In this document: piece by piece, positions 16,781-25,117 of the stretch | Numbering within the stretch: the stretch's first letter is position 1 | Layout: every line of letters starts with the position of its first letter | Assembly (NCBI GenBank): GCA_037440065.1 | Contig: JBBIUV010000017.1 | Location: 310,001-374,000 of the forward strand | Length of the DNA stretch: 64,000 nucleotides | Direction of reading: 5' to 3' | DNA from: UBA1563 sp037440065 | GTDB taxonomy: Bacteria > Bacteroidota > Ignavibacteria > Ignavibacteriales > Ignavibacteriaceae | The notes under the pieces: model-generated | Database searches by the model: none | What the model was told of the DNA's origin: nothing | What the model saw: the letters and a program-made list of their open reading frames with translations, nothing else | Program-made: the position numbers and the translations under genes

Positions 16781-17332
16781 ATGAAAAATATCTTGTCCTT
16801 CTTGCTCGTAATTCTCTTCGTTTCTTTTGTGAACGCACAAACGGAAACCGCTAAAAAACCTCATGCATTTGTCGGATCTGCTGCATGCGGAATGTGTCAT
16901 AAATCAGAAAAACAAGGGAAACAATTAGACATTTGGAGCAATTCAAAACATGCTCAAGCTTTTAAAACTTTACAAAGCAAAGAAGCAGATGCTCTTGCAG
17001 CAGAAAAGGGATTCAAAACCCCAGCTGCTAAAACAGAAGCTTGTTTGAAATGTCACGCTGTTGGATACAATGCTGATGCTTCTTTACTTGGAGCAAAATT
17101 CAAAGTTGAAGATGGAGTTCAATGTGAAACCTGTCATGGCGCCGGTGCTGATTATAAAGATATGAAAGTTATGAAAAACAAAGAAGACGCAATCAGCAAA
17201 GGATTAACAGCTCATGCCGATGTAGAAAAATTCTGCGTTACCTGCCATAACAACGAAAGTCCTTCATTTAAAGGTTTCAAGTATGACGAAATGTGGGCAA
17301 AAATTAAACATTCAATTCCAGAAGCAAAATAA
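16781..17332 (+). CDS. Tetraheme cytochrome of the c-554 family
   Basis: The ATG at 16781 is preceded by AGGTG and yields 183 residues with a cleavable signal peptide ending VNAQ. An in-frame upstream ATG at 16712 lies inside the preceding gene and is rejected. Four heme motifs are present: CGMCH at 36-40, then CLKCH, CETCH and CVTCH. The segment FVGSAACGMCHKSEKQGKQ followed by WSNSKHAQAF is the pattern of the cytochrome c-554 family, in which a first CxxCH is followed by W-x(3)-H. It is probably a periplasmic shuttle for the larger cytochromes upstream, with which it shares an operon. Confidence 0.88.
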   Translation: MKNILSFLLVILFVSFVNAQTETAKKPHAFVGSAACGMCHKSEKQGKQLDIWSNSKHAQAFKTLQSKEADALAAEKGFKTPAAKTEACLKCHAVGYNADASLLGAKFKVEDGVQCETCHGAGADYKDMKVMKNKEDAISKGLTAHADVEKFCVTCHNNESPSFKGFKYDEMWAKIKHSIPEAK

Positions 17333-17337
17333 CTATT

Positions 17338-17799
17338 ATGGAACAACAAGAACTTCATCAGTCAGCAAGCAAATTAGCCGATTTAACATTTAAATTGCTA
17401 ACAAGCTGCCACGAAAAAGAAGAAAGACTTGCAAAGCAACATAACTTAACGCAGGCAGAATTCAGATGCTTGCGTCAAATAAATGAAATCGAAAACATCA
17501 ATAACAAAGAAATAGCTGAACGAATGGACTTAAGTGCCAGCCGTTTAACTAGAATTATTGATGGTTTGGTTGCAAAGGGATATGTGGTTAGAGAAATAGA
17601 ACCGAACGATAGAAGAAATATGCGTTTGTATCTTTCTGAAAACGGGAAGGAATTTACTCGTAAATTAAATGATGCATATGTCGATATCCATTCTCAAATC
17701 TTAGGTGATATCGATAAAGATCAACATAAACCTTTAATAACTGCTATGACAGGTCTTCTTACCGCCGTTGAAAAATGGATGGCACAGGAAGAAAAATAA
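17338..17799 (+). CDS. MarR-family transcriptional regulator
   Basis: The 153-residue product has a winged helix-turn-helix domain at about 35-105: LTQAEFRCLRQINEIE, then NNKEIAERMDLSASRLTRIIDGLVAKGYV and the wing EIEPNDRRNMRLYLSENGK. Flanking helices give the MarR dimer. A HEKEE segment and a Cys near residue 23 might bind a ligand or metal, but this is a guess. It starts only 5 bases after the tetraheme cytochrome, so it is co-transcribed with the cytochrome genes and probably controls them. It ends in a long inverted repeat. Confidence 0.88.
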   Translation: MEQQELHQSASKLADLTFKLLTSCHEKEERLAKQHNLTQAEFRCLRQINEIENINNKEIAERMDLSASRLTRIIDGLVAKGYVVREIEPNDRRNMRLYLSENGKEFTRKLNDAYVDIHSQILGDIDKDQHKPLITAMTGLLTAVEKWMAQEEK

Positions 17800-17809
17800 T
17801 GTGAAATAA

Positions 17810-18322
17810 TTATTTGCCGCTTATTTGCAAATAGGCGGCAAGTAGTTTTGCTTTGGTCTGCATTAAATCTTCTGAAAGAACTTTAACTTCCCCAAGTACC
17901 GGCATAAAGTTGGTATCACCGTTCCATCTAGGCACAATGTGAAAATGAAGATGCGCATCAATACCGGCCCCGCTAACTTTTCCTAAATTCGCACCGATAT
18001 TAAATCCATGTGGTTTCATTGCAATTACTAATGCCTGTTGAGCAAGCTGAAGTTCGGACATGATCTCGCTGTTCTCTTCCGCAGTTAGAGAAGAGAATTC
18101 ACTCAAGTGGCGATTTGGTACGATCATTAAATGACCGTTATTATAAGGATAAAGATTTAGAATCGTAAAAGTTAATTTCCCTTTGCGTACAACTAATACA
18201 GAATTTTTATCTTCACTTCTTTCCTCAGCCGCTGAACAAAAAATACATTTTGGTTCTTCTTTTAGAGTTTCTGAAAAAGAATCAATATATTGTGAGCGCC
18301 ACGGTGACCAGAGTTTTTCCAT
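17810..18322 (-). CDS. HIT-family nucleotide hydrolase/transferase
   Basis: The 170-residue product carries the histidine triad HLHFHIV at residues 124-130 (His124, His126 and His128, the last being the nucleophile). Upstream are the usual NLYPYNNGHLMIVPNRH segment and, near the N-terminus, a CIFC pair that with later His residues makes the zinc site of the Fhit/AprA-like branch. It probably hydrolyses dinucleoside polyphosphates or adenylylated substrates; the exact substrate is not visible. It lies downstream of the EF-G-like gene on the same strand with its own leader. Confidence 0.9.
   Translation of the reverse strand: MEKLWSPWRSQYIDSFSETLKEEPKCIFCSAAEERSEDKNSVLVVRKGKLTFTILNLYPYNNGHLMIVPNRHLSEFSSLTAEENSEIMSELQLAQQALVIAMKPHGFNIGANLGKVSGAGIDAHLHFHIVPRWNGDTNFMPVLGEVKVLSEDLMQTKAKLLAAYLQISGK
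17814..17841. terminator. Bidirectional hairpin between convergent genes
   Basis: A 14-bp inverted repeat with a single G-U-type pair (TTGCCGC.TATTTG / CAAATA.GCGGCAA) has almost no loop. It overlaps the last codons of the HIT gene and can end transcripts from both sides; the T-runs are weak. Confidence 0.5.
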
Positions 18323-18376
18323 AATTACTTTTTACTTTCTAATATCGCTACGTTCAGTTAAGGTTCATTTTAAAAC

Positions 18377-18408
18377 AAAAGATGCCATCGCCAAAAGACG
18401 ATGGCACC
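18377..18408 (-). terminator. Terminator of the EF-G-like gene
   Basis: An 8-bp perfect stem (TGCCATCG / CGATGGCA) is followed on the minus strand by TCTTTTGTTTT. It lies 14 bases after the stop codon. Confidence 0.8.
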
Positions 18409-18421
18409 AAGAAATTAATTA

Positions 18422-20512
18422 CTATGCTTCTAGTTTGGACTTTTTGTACTCTTCTACGATTTTCGTCTCTATTTCTTTTGGAACATCTTCGTAGTGCGAG
18501 AATTTCCTACTATGATTTCCTCTACCGGCAGTTAAACTGCGCAATGTTGACGAGTATTTGTAAAGTTCAGATAATGGAACATTCGCTTTGATTATCTGAA
18601 AATGTCCATCGCTTTCCATTCCAAGAATTTTTCCTCTACGACTTGAAATATCACCCATAACGTTACCCATGCATTCTTCAGGCATTTTCACTTCAAGTTC
18701 ATAGATAGGTTCAAGAAGAACCGGTTTTGATTCTGTAAATCCTTTTCTGAAACACATTGATCCTGCAATCTTGAAGGACATTTCATCTGAATCAACATCA
18801 TGGAATGAACCAAAATGCAAGGTCACCTTAACATCCACAACTTTATTACCGGAGATGACTCCCTTTTCCATCGTTTCAATTATTCCCTTTTCAACTGCAG
18901 GAATGAAACGACCCGGAATAACGCCACCTACAATTGCGTTCACAAATTCAAATCCTGCGCCTCGAGGCATTGGTTCCATTTTAAAATGAACATGTCCGTA
19001 TTGCCCCCTTCCACCCGATTGTTTTTTGTGTTTATATTCAACATCATCAACTCTACCGCGGATAGTTTCGCGGTAAGGGATTCTCGGTTCAACAAGATCA
19101 ACATCAACACCGTAGCGCTCCTTAAGGCGTTTAACAGCTAAGTTTAGATGAAGTTCTCCTTGACCAGAAATTACAGTCTGTGCAATTTCGGGATCGTATT
19201 TAACATTAAAAGATGGATCTTCTTCATGTAAAGCGTGTAAACATGTTGCAATCTTATCTTCCTCCCCTTTTGCCTTAGGAATAATTGCGCCACGGATAAT
19301 GGCTTCCGGAAATTCAATTGGATCAATAATGGCCGGTAAGTTTTTTGAAGAAAGCGTATTGCTGGAGTGCGAGTCTTTTAGTTTTACGACTGCTCCGATA
19401 TCTCCGGCTCCAATATGCGTTACTTCTTTTCTTGTTCTTCCATTAAGAACGGAAAGCTGACTTAAGCGTTCACCTTTTCCATTTGCTTCATTAATAAGAT
19501 CGAGACCTGAGCTTACTTTACCGGAGTAAACTTTAAAGAGGGAAAGTTCGCCAACATGAGGTTCCGAAACAATTTTGAAAATAAACATCACCGGTTCACC
19601 TTTAGGATCAACACGGAGTGCAACTTTTTGATTTTTATCTTTTAATTTAACTTCAAAATCACCTCTATCAACCGGATTCGGGAAAAACTTTTCAGTAAAA
19701 TCTAAAAAGTTATTTACTCCAACTCCTTTCGCTGCTGAAGTAGCAAAAACTGGTGTAAGATTTCTTTTAATAATTGAGTCCTTAATTCCGATTTCTAAAT
19801 CTGAGTCGGAAAGAGTTCCAGCTTCAAAATATTTGTTCATCAACTCTTCGCTAAGTTCAGCTACTTTCTCAATCAATTCGGTTCTTAACTGTTCTGCTTT
19901 AGCTTTTAAATTATCAGGAATTTCTTCCTCGCTAACTTTCTTGGATCCCACTTCACCATACGTGATCATTTTCATCTTAACAACATCAATAACCGATGAA
20001 AAACCTAATCCTTCTTTTGCAGGGAAGGAGATAATAATAGCGCCATCAGTAATTCTTTCTTTTGCCTGTGCAACAATTTCTTCAAAACGCGAATGTTCGT
20101 TATCGCATTTGTTTATAATAATCGCTGAAGGAATGCCGTATTCAGTTACAAAATGTGCTGCAGCTTCCGAACCAACTTCAACTCCTTCAACTGCTTTAAG
20201 AACCAGCACCGCCGTATCGCAAACTTTCAAACCGGCTTTTACTTCACCGATAAAATCGGAGTATCCGGGAGTGTCTAAAATGTTAATTTTTGTGTTTTTC
20301 CAGTCGAGGTGCATTAGGGAGAGAGAAATAGAGAATTGGCGTTCAATTTCGTTTGCTGAATAATCTGAAACGGTGTTCCCTTCAGCAATACTACCAATTC
20401 GATTTGTTTCACCGGCAGTAAATAAAAACAATTCGGACAGCGAAGTTTTGCCGGTTCCTCCGTGCCCGATTAATGCAATGTTGCGTAATGATTCTGGACC
20501 ATATTCTTTCAC
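18422..20512 (-). CDS. Elongation factor G-like translational GTPase (EF-G2 type)
   Basis: The 696-residue product has the full EF-G domain order: GTPase, beta-barrel, then domains III-V, ending in the ELYKYSSTLRSLTAGRG segment. It departs from canonical EF-G. The P-loop is GHGGTGKT (residues 16-23) instead of GHxDxGKT. The switch I region lacks the ERGITI motif and reads EIERQFSISLSL, and the G4 motif is NKCD instead of NKMD. DTPG is intact. These marks are shared by the EF-G paralogues present in many bacteria beside the housekeeping fusA, whose role is unclear (some act only in ribosome recycling). The stand-alone setting, without rpsL, rpsG or tuf, agrees with a paralogue. Confidence 0.88.
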   Translation of the reverse strand: MKEYGPESLRNIALIGHGGTGKTSLSELFLFTAGETNRIGSIAEGNTVSDYSANEIERQFSISLSLMHLDWKNTKINILDTPGYSDFIGEVKAGLKVCDTAVLVLKAVEGVEVGSEAAAHFVTEYGIPSAIIINKCDNEHSRFEEIVAQAKERITDGAIIISFPAKEGLGFSSVIDVVKMKMITYGEVGSKKVSEEEIPDNLKAKAEQLRTELIEKVAELSEELMNKYFEAGTLSDSDLEIGIKDSIIKRNLTPVFATSAAKGVGVNNFLDFTEKFFPNPVDRGDFEVKLKDKNQKVALRVDPKGEPVMFIFKIVSEPHVGELSLFKVYSGKVSSGLDLINEANGKGERLSQLSVLNGRTRKEVTHIGAGDIGAVVKLKDSHSSNTLSSKNLPAIIDPIEFPEAIIRGAIIPKAKGEEDKIATCLHALHEEDPSFNVKYDPEIAQTVISGQGELHLNLAVKRLKERYGVDVDLVEPRIPYRETIRGRVDDVEYKHKKQSGGRGQYGHVHFKMEPMPRGAGFEFVNAIVGGVIPGRFIPAVEKGIIETMEKGVISGNKVVDVKVTLHFGSFHDVDSDEMSFKIAGSMCFRKGFTESKPVLLEPIYELEVKMPEECMGNVMGDISSRRGKILGMESDGHFQIIKANVPLSELYKYSSTLRSLTAGRGNHSRKFSHYEDVPKEIETKIVEEYKKSKLEA

Positions 20513-20546
20513 GGTTTACTCCTTTATTTGGATTAAAGATTTCAAT

Positions 20547-20563
20547 CCCCCCGCAAGGCGGGG
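20547..20563 (-). terminator. Short GC hairpin between DUF948 gene and EF-G-like gene
   Basis: The stem CCCCGC / GCGGGG with a 3-nt loop is placed 7 bases after the stop of the DUF948-like gene. The following T-run is poor, so it may attenuate rather than fully stop transcription. Confidence 0.4.
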
Positions 20564-20569
20564 AGATAG

Positions 20570-20950
20570 TTAGAATTTTAGTCTGTGCACAAAAGCCGCA
20601 ATTCCTTTTTTAACAGCAGTTAAATTTGTTGTTAAATTCTGTACGGGAGTCTCAATTCCTTCCCTAATCTTCTTCTCCAAATCCAATAACGCTTCTACAC
20701 GAGATTTAACAGTATCAACGATCCACGCAATGGAATCTATCTGTTCTTTTACGTATGAAGTTATATTGTTAACCGACTGGGTTAAGGTATCCAGTGATTG
20801 AAGCATAGGATGAATCTCGTCCGCCATACGACTGATATCGGCTTGGATGCTCTCAAATGATTTTGTTATGCGGGACAAATAAATGACCAAAGCAATACAA
20901 AGCGCAGAGGCAGATGCCAACAGCAAGACTTGAAAGATTTGAATTATCAT
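20570..20950 (-). CDS. DUF948-like membrane-anchored protein
   Basis: The 126-residue product has one N-terminal transmembrane helix (residues 3-25), followed by a heptad-rich amphipathic region (SFESIQADISRMADEIHPM, SVNNITSYVKEQIDSIA) typical of DUF948, a family named for its chemoreceptor-like helices without any signalling motif. It lies 12 bases after a YtxH-domain gene, a pairing common in this phylum. The function of the family is unknown; a role in envelope or general stress is suggested only by such pairings. Confidence 0.75.
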   Translation of the reverse strand: MIIQIFQVLLLASASALCIALVIYLSRITKSFESIQADISRMADEIHPMLQSLDTLTQSVNNITSYVKEQIDSIAWIVDTVKSRVEALLDLEKKIREGIETPVQNLTTNLTAVKKGIAAFVHRLKF

Positions 20951-20962
20951 ACTTTTTTTATG

Positions 20963-21382
20963 TTACGACTTTTTTGCGTCTTTATAAGCATCGACGCCTG
21001 CTTTAAAAGCATTTTTAATCTTATCGGTTTCTGAAGCAACAACTTCTTTACCTGTAGCAATGGCTTGTCCGGCTTTTTCTCTTGCTTCGGAAAAAACTTT
21101 TTCAGCGTCTTTGATCAAAACATCAGCTTTTACTTTAGCATCGGCAACTAATTGCTCTGATTTTTTTTTACCATCGTTATAAATGATGGAAGCTTTTTCT
21201 TTTGCTACATCAAGATATTTTTCTGCTTCATCAAGAAGATCATCGGTCTTTCCTTTAATATCCTGGCGCAGTTCTTTACCGCTTTTTGGAGCATATAGGA
21301 GGGCAATAGCTGCTCCAACTATACTTCCGGTTAAAAAGCCGATCAATAAACCTTTACTGACATTACTTTCTTTTGTTGACAT
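20963..21382 (-). CDS. YtxH-domain stress protein
   Basis: The 139-residue product starts with a short tail and a glycine-rich transmembrane helix, then LLYAPKSGKELRQDIKGK, the hallmark of the YtxH family. The rest is a long Lys/Ala/Glu-rich amphipathic helix of late-embryogenesis-like composition. Members are often induced by general stress; biochemistry is unknown. A GGAG ribosome-binding site precedes the ATG. A 7-bp inverted repeat lies in its leader at 21410-21428. Confidence 0.8.
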   Translation of the reverse strand: MSTKESNVSKGLLIGFLTGSIVGAAIALLYAPKSGKELRQDIKGKTDDLLDEAEKYLDVAKEKASIIYNDGKKKSEQLVADAKVKADVLIKDAEKVFSEAREKAGQAIATGKEVVASETDKIKNAFKAGVDAYKDAKKS

Positions 21383-21409
21383 AACGTTCTCCTTTTTTTA
21401 GTTCTTTTC

Positions 21410-21428
21410 GTTCCATTCTTTATGGAAC
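21410..21428. repeat. Small perfect inverted repeat upstream of ytxH-like gene
   Basis: GTTCCAT and ATGGAAC are separated by 5 bases. It lies about 30-45 bases before the YtxH-type gene and just after a small minus-strand frame. It could be an operator or a weak terminator; no T-run follows on either strand. Confidence 0.3.
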
Positions 21429-21441
21429 AATAAATTTGTTG

Positions 21442-21555
21442 TTATAAAAATTTTTCCATTTCATCAGTTAAGTGATAATTTCCAACCTCTTTTACACCAT
21501 TAGTTAGACGTTCGAAATTGTCGTTTATCACTTTTGATTTAATGGTTTTTCTCAT
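21442..21555 (-). CDS. Possible 37-residue protein
   Basis: ATG at 21555 starts a frame reading MRKTIKSKVINDNFERL, then TNGVKEVGNYHLTDEMEKFL, and stops at 21442. The composition looks coding. Its ATG overlaps the stop of an upstream degenerate frame as ATGA, the usual form of translational coupling. It may be a real small gene or the tail of a broken larger one. The family is not recognised. Confidence 0.3.
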   Translation of the reverse strand: MRKTIKSKVINDNFERLTNGVKEVGNYHLTDEMEKFL

Positions 21556-21700
21556 TGCTTTTCTATCGATGCAGTATACAAAAGGTAACGATTAACACCG
21601 TCGCCTTCCATGAATAAAACTTTGGGATTATCAAGGATTGAAATTTTACCATTCGCGAAGGTTCTTGTTTGACCGCCGGGTGGTAGAACATTTTTTTATA
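21552..21700 (-). pseudogene. Degenerate coding frame downstream of the flippase-like gene
   Basis: On the minus strand, one frame reads VLPPGGQTRTFANGKISI, then LDNPKVLFMEGDGVNRYLLY and TASIEKQ before TGA. Upstream it is cut by a TAA, yet the same frame continues sensibly before that stop (ILNEVLNEKI). A coherent, Gly/Asp-rich sequence interrupted by a stop and lacking a start suggests a decayed gene of unknown family. Confidence 0.35.
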
Positions 21701-21729
21701 TTTTTTCATTGAGAACTTCATTCAATATT

Positions 21730-22680
21730 TTATTGTTCGATCGTTATTTTCCCAAATCTTTTTTGATAAAGCAGAACACTGATGATGCCTACTAAAACTG
21801 CGAACCACAAGGTCACAATCCTTATAAGAAATGTGGATGCAAAAGCTATCTCAAGTGAATAATGCTTTTGTTGAAGTAATACGGTCAATGAACCTTCAGT
21901 AACTCCTAAACCACCGGGCAGCATTGAAATTGCACCAACAATAGTTGCAAATGCATAACTGAACGAAGCCCAAAGCAAAGAAATTTCTACATGAAAATTA
22001 GTGAGAATTAGGTAATATCCCAAACATTCAAAAAACCAGGCAGTTAAACTTAATAACGACATTTGGAAAAGCGGTTTTGGCTGAAGCATCTGATATGAAC
22101 TTTCATAGGCAGACTTTGCATGCTCCGTATATTTTTTTATCAACTTGATTTTCGCTAAAAAATTGATAAAAGTTTCGCCAATATTTTTATTTGTTAACGC
22201 AATGGGAACTATTACAAAAAATATTCCCACCGCAATGATTATTGCCCTTCCAAAATTATATACATAACCGCCAATTAACCCGATAAAGATGAGAGAAAGG
22301 AAATCAGTAATTCGTTCAGCAAAAATTATTGGAGCGGTTTTGCTAATCGGTTCACCGGAAATTTGTTTTACCAAGTATGCTTTTAAGAGTTCTCCCATTT
22401 TACCGGGAGTTACGCTCATTATTAGTCCCGACATAAAAACAGAGAAGGAATCTAATTTTTTTATATTTACTTTTAATAGCTTAAGATAAAAATCCCATTT
22501 GAGAAACCTAGTTACATAGTTAGCAAATGATAAGCTCAGAAGTAAAGGAAGAAGCAGCCAGTTGAATTGAGAGAAGGTTTTAAGGACTTTGTCGAAATCA
22601 GTGTAGAGAGAAAAGAGAAGATAGATTAATCCGGCAGCGGCTAGTGAAATGAAGATATTTCTTTTTACTTTAGCAAACAT
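21730..22680 (-). CDS. Flippase-like integral membrane protein (LPG synthase TM region / UPF0104)
   Basis: The 316-residue product has about eight transmembrane helices and the family landmarks VTPGKMGELLKAYLVKQ near residue 95 and MLPGGLGVTEGSLTVLL near residue 255. These belong to the lysylphosphatidylglycerol synthetase TM region/AglD/YbhN superfamily, whose members move lipids or lipid-linked sugars across the inner membrane. The catalytic synthase domain of MprF is absent. It is the last gene of a four-gene minus-strand group with maf, a SpoIID-domain lipoprotein and a small secreted protein, spaced by 1 base from maf. Confidence 0.82.
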   Translation of the reverse strand: MFAKVKRNIFISLAAAGLIYLLFSLYTDFDKVLKTFSQFNWLLLPLLLSLSFANYVTRFLKWDFYLKLLKVNIKKLDSFSVFMSGLIMSVTPGKMGELLKAYLVKQISGEPISKTAPIIFAERITDFLSLIFIGLIGGYVYNFGRAIIIAVGIFFVIVPIALTNKNIGETFINFLAKIKLIKKYTEHAKSAYESSYQMLQPKPLFQMSLLSLTAWFFECLGYYLILTNFHVEISLLWASFSYAFATIVGAISMLPGGLGVTEGSLTVLLQQKHYSLEIAFASTFLIRIVTLWFAVLVGIISVLLYQKRFGKITIEQ

Positions 22681-22681
22681 T

Positions 22682-23260
22682 TCAAAGTACTTTCAGCATC
22701 GCCTGATATACTTTGGTTAGGGGAAGTCCAACAACATTATAGTAACAGCCGTTAATCTTTTCTATAAATATCGCTCCGTAATCGTCTTGTATTCCGTAAG
22801 CACCGGCTTTATCCATCGGACTTCCGCCGACAACGTATTCTTTAATTTCACTTTCTTTGAGTTTTCTAAAAGTTACTTCCGTTTTTTCGTACTCGTTGAT
22901 CATTTTGCCGTTAAGGGAATTTAAAACACAAAATCCGGTATAAACAAAATGTTTTCTCCCGCTAAGATTTTTTAACATCGCAATAGCTTGTTTAGGTGAT
23001 GATGGTTTCCCGAGAATTTTTCCATCAATTACAACTATCGTATCGGCAGTAATAATCAGACCTTTTTTATTCTCCTTTTTTGCAACTTCCATTTTTTGCG
23101 AAGCCAGTGATTTAGCGATAGTCGAAATTCTTTTTTTTGAATCGAATTCTTCTTCAAAATGACAATGCAAAATCTCCGGATGCAAATTTATTTGCTCTAA
23201 TAATTTCTTCCTCCGAGGTGATTTTGAAGCGAGATAAATTCTAACAGTTGATGGGATCAT
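22682..23260 (-). CDS. maf: Maf-family nucleoside triphosphate pyrophosphatase
   Basis: The 192-residue product has the Maf landmarks. These are LASKSPRRKKLLEQ at residues 10-23, ADTIVVIDGKILGKP near 70-84 (catalytic Asp), the ARG-equivalent loop MLKNLSGRKHFVYTG, and DKAGAYGIQDDYGAIFIEKINGC-type sequence near 150. Maf proteins hydrolyse dTTP/UTP or modified NTPs to monophosphates, acting as house-cleaning enzymes and linked to septum control. The start codon overlaps the stop of the SpoIID-domain gene by 4 bases (ATGA), so translation is coupled. Confidence 0.93.
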   Translation of the reverse strand: MIPSTVRIYLASKSPRRKKLLEQINLHPEILHCHFEEEFDSKKRISTIAKSLASQKMEVAKKENKKGLIITADTIVVIDGKILGKPSSPKQAIAMLKNLSGRKHFVYTGFCVLNSLNGKMINEYEKTEVTFRKLKESEIKEYVVGGSPMDKAGAYGIQDDYGAIFIEKINGCYYNVVGLPLTKVYQAMLKVL

Positions 23261-24597
23261 TCAATTCTTCCTATCGTGCAGCCATGAAAATAAAAATCAA
23301 GAATTTCGTTATAGTTTTTTCCTAAAGATGAAAGATTCATAGCTCCCCATTGGCACAATCCAACACCATGTCCACTTCCCTTTCCGTTCAGTGTTATTTT
23401 TTTAAGATCGCCTTTTACAACTTCTGTCGAAATTGTAAACAAAGAAGATCGCAGAATTCCTTTTGTATCTTTTCTAATGAAAAAATTTCTGATTTCGGTA
23501 GCTTTAAGAATAACATCATCTCCAGCATCAAAACTTATACGAACTTCTTTCGCTCTACCGGAACCAAACACTTCCGAGATTGCCAAATCTTTAACAACTT
23601 TCTGTTTTTTTGTTAGAAGATTCTTTTCTTTTAATAATTTTATAAGTTCGGCTTGGGTATAAGATTCTTTCCAAGAAAAAGTTGGTGAAATTTCACAATT
23701 AGGTCTTTCTTCACCATCTTTCTTGGAGGACAGATATTCGTCTACCTTACCTGAAAAAACATTCGCCGGGTCTTCCAACATTCCACCGCATGCCGAATGA
23801 TAAAATATTTCAGCGAGTTTTTCTTTAAATTTAAGAATTTCGCCCGACGTTGTGCTAACAGCTATCTGATCTAGTTCAGTATAATTTCCGCAACCATCAA
23901 ACACCTGATCTCGAACATCATCGGTTATATCGTAATAAGTGTTACCTTTTTCCACTTTCATTTTCGCAAAAGTTCGAGCACAAACTGCAAAAGCTTTTAA
24001 TGCTTCCAATCTTTCCGGTTGAGTTGATTTCACTGCCATTTCCGGGTGCAACACTCCAAGAAGATAATCCTCAATCGACAAGCGATTTAAAACTAATATT
24101 TTATTATTATCACTGTAGACAATTAAAAAATCACCCCTATACTTTTTCCCTGAAAAAAGAATGACACTTTCAGAATCGATCGGCTGGAATAAAAAAGTTA
24201 TACCGTCGAATTCCCGATTGTTAAATTTTGTGTTAACTCCACCGCCATTAATTTTAAATGTTAGCTCATCTCCTTTTTTTAACTTTCCAACTTCTTCGTT
24301 ATCAGAAATCATTTTATACGTACCATTCGTTTTGAATGTTACTGGATTTTGATTATCGCTTAGGAGAACTCGGATTTGATCTTTTTCACTACTTACAATT
24401 TTATATGCTTTTGGAGAAAGGTTTAATTTTGTTTCTTCAATTTTTCTAACCGTGGAGGAACAACTGCAGGTTGAAACTACATAAATTGAAAGCAATAAAT
24501 AGAGAAAAAAGTATTTTAAATTAGTAAGGAGAAAACTCTGGAAAGAAAAGGAAGTAGGCACAAAAACTATCTGAACATCGCTTTTATGCTTCCCCAC
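23257..24597 (-). CDS. SpoIID/LytB-domain lipoprotein, putative amidase enhancer or lytic enzyme
   Basis: The frame gives 446 residues, but the start is uncertain: the ATG at 24597 overlaps the upstream gene by 31 bases, and a GTG a dozen codons later would place the signal sequence nearer the N-terminus. A hydrophobic stretch ending in STCSC looks like a lipoprotein signal. The SpoIID domain follows with LSIEDYLLGVLHPEMA near residue 175, LKAFAVCARTFAK, YHSACGG and the closing GSGHGVGLCQWGAMNLS. In spore formers SpoIID is a lytic transglycosylase; non-sporulating Bacteroidota carry homologues that act on denuded glycan. It is coupled to maf. Confidence 0.88.
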   Translation of the reverse strand: MGKHKSDVQIVFVPTSFSFQSFLLTNLKYFFLYLLLSIYVVSTCSCSSTVRKIEETKLNLSPKAYKIVSSEKDQIRVLLSDNQNPVTFKTNGTYKMISDNEEVGKLKKGDELTFKINGGGVNTKFNNREFDGITFLFQPIDSESVILFSGKKYRGDFLIVYSDNNKILVLNRLSIEDYLLGVLHPEMAVKSTQPERLEALKAFAVCARTFAKMKVEKGNTYYDITDDVRDQVFDGCGNYTELDQIAVSTTSGEILKFKEKLAEIFYHSACGGMLEDPANVFSGKVDEYLSSKKDGEERPNCEISPTFSWKESYTQAELIKLLKEKNLLTKKQKVVKDLAISEVFGSGRAKEVRISFDAGDDVILKATEIRNFFIRKDTKGILRSSLFTISTEVVKGDLKKITLNGKGSGHGVGLCQWGAMNLSSLGKNYNEILDFYFHGCTIGRIE

Positions 24598-24962
24598 GTT
24601 CTTTTAACGCCGGAAATATTATGTGAAACGCTTACTTCTTTTGTATAAGAAGTAGTGTTGTCGTAATCAACTATTTTTATGCGGTAGATAAAAATTACAT
24701 CGGAAACTTTATAAGCATTTTGATCAAGGAAAGAATAGTATGAATTTGGTCCTTGCGGTTTGACTGATTCCAAAACCGTGAACTCACCGTTGTAAGTTTT
24801 TCTTTCAACTAAAAATTCTTTAACATTTTTTTCGTCCGAAGTTTTCCATTCAACTCGGACATTTTCTCCCTCATTCTTAGCATTGATGAAATCTAGAAAA
24901 ACTCCACCAAGTACCGACGAAATTGAAAGAATTGTTAAAAATATAAATAGTTGCTTTTTCAT
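24567..24962 (-). CDS. Small secreted protein with fibronectin type III-like domain
   Basis: The 131-residue product has a signal peptide (residues 1-20). A single beta domain follows, with the VRVEWKTSDEKNVKEFLVER pattern and YRIKIVDYDNTTSYTKEV, seen in fibronectin-like modules that precede sorting domains in exported proteins of this phylum. No T9SS sorting domain is attached. It heads the minus-strand group leading to the SpoIID lipoprotein, maf and the flippase-like gene. A strong promoter ends almost at its start codon, so the transcript may be leaderless. Confidence 0.7.
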   Translation of the reverse strand: MKKQLFIFLTILSISSVLGGVFLDFINAKNEGENVRVEWKTSDEKNVKEFLVERKTYNGEFTVLESVKPQGPNSYYSFLDQNAYKVSDVIFIYRIKIVDYDNTTSYTKEVSVSHNISGVKRTWGSIKAMFR

Positions 24963-24968
24963 GGGTGA

Positions 24969-24997
24969 AATATATTACCCTTCGGGCTCTTTGTCAA
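24969..24997 (-). promoter_or_regulatory. Strong promoter for the fnIII-like/SpoIID/maf/flippase group
   Basis: On the minus strand, TTGACA (24997-24992) and TATATT (24974-24969) are separated by 17 bases, close to the sigma-70 consensus. The -10 also reads TATATTTC, near the Bacteroidota -7 element. Initiation 6-7 bases on would fall at the A of the ATG (24962). Confidence 0.75.
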
Positions 24998-25117
24998 GCA
25001 ATAAATCTCATGGTCTATAATTTTTATGGGAATGTGACGAATGTGTTAAAAATAATCTTTTTCATTTCTAAGGAAAATCTTTATATTTAGGACAATAGGA
25101 GAATTAATTATAGCTTT

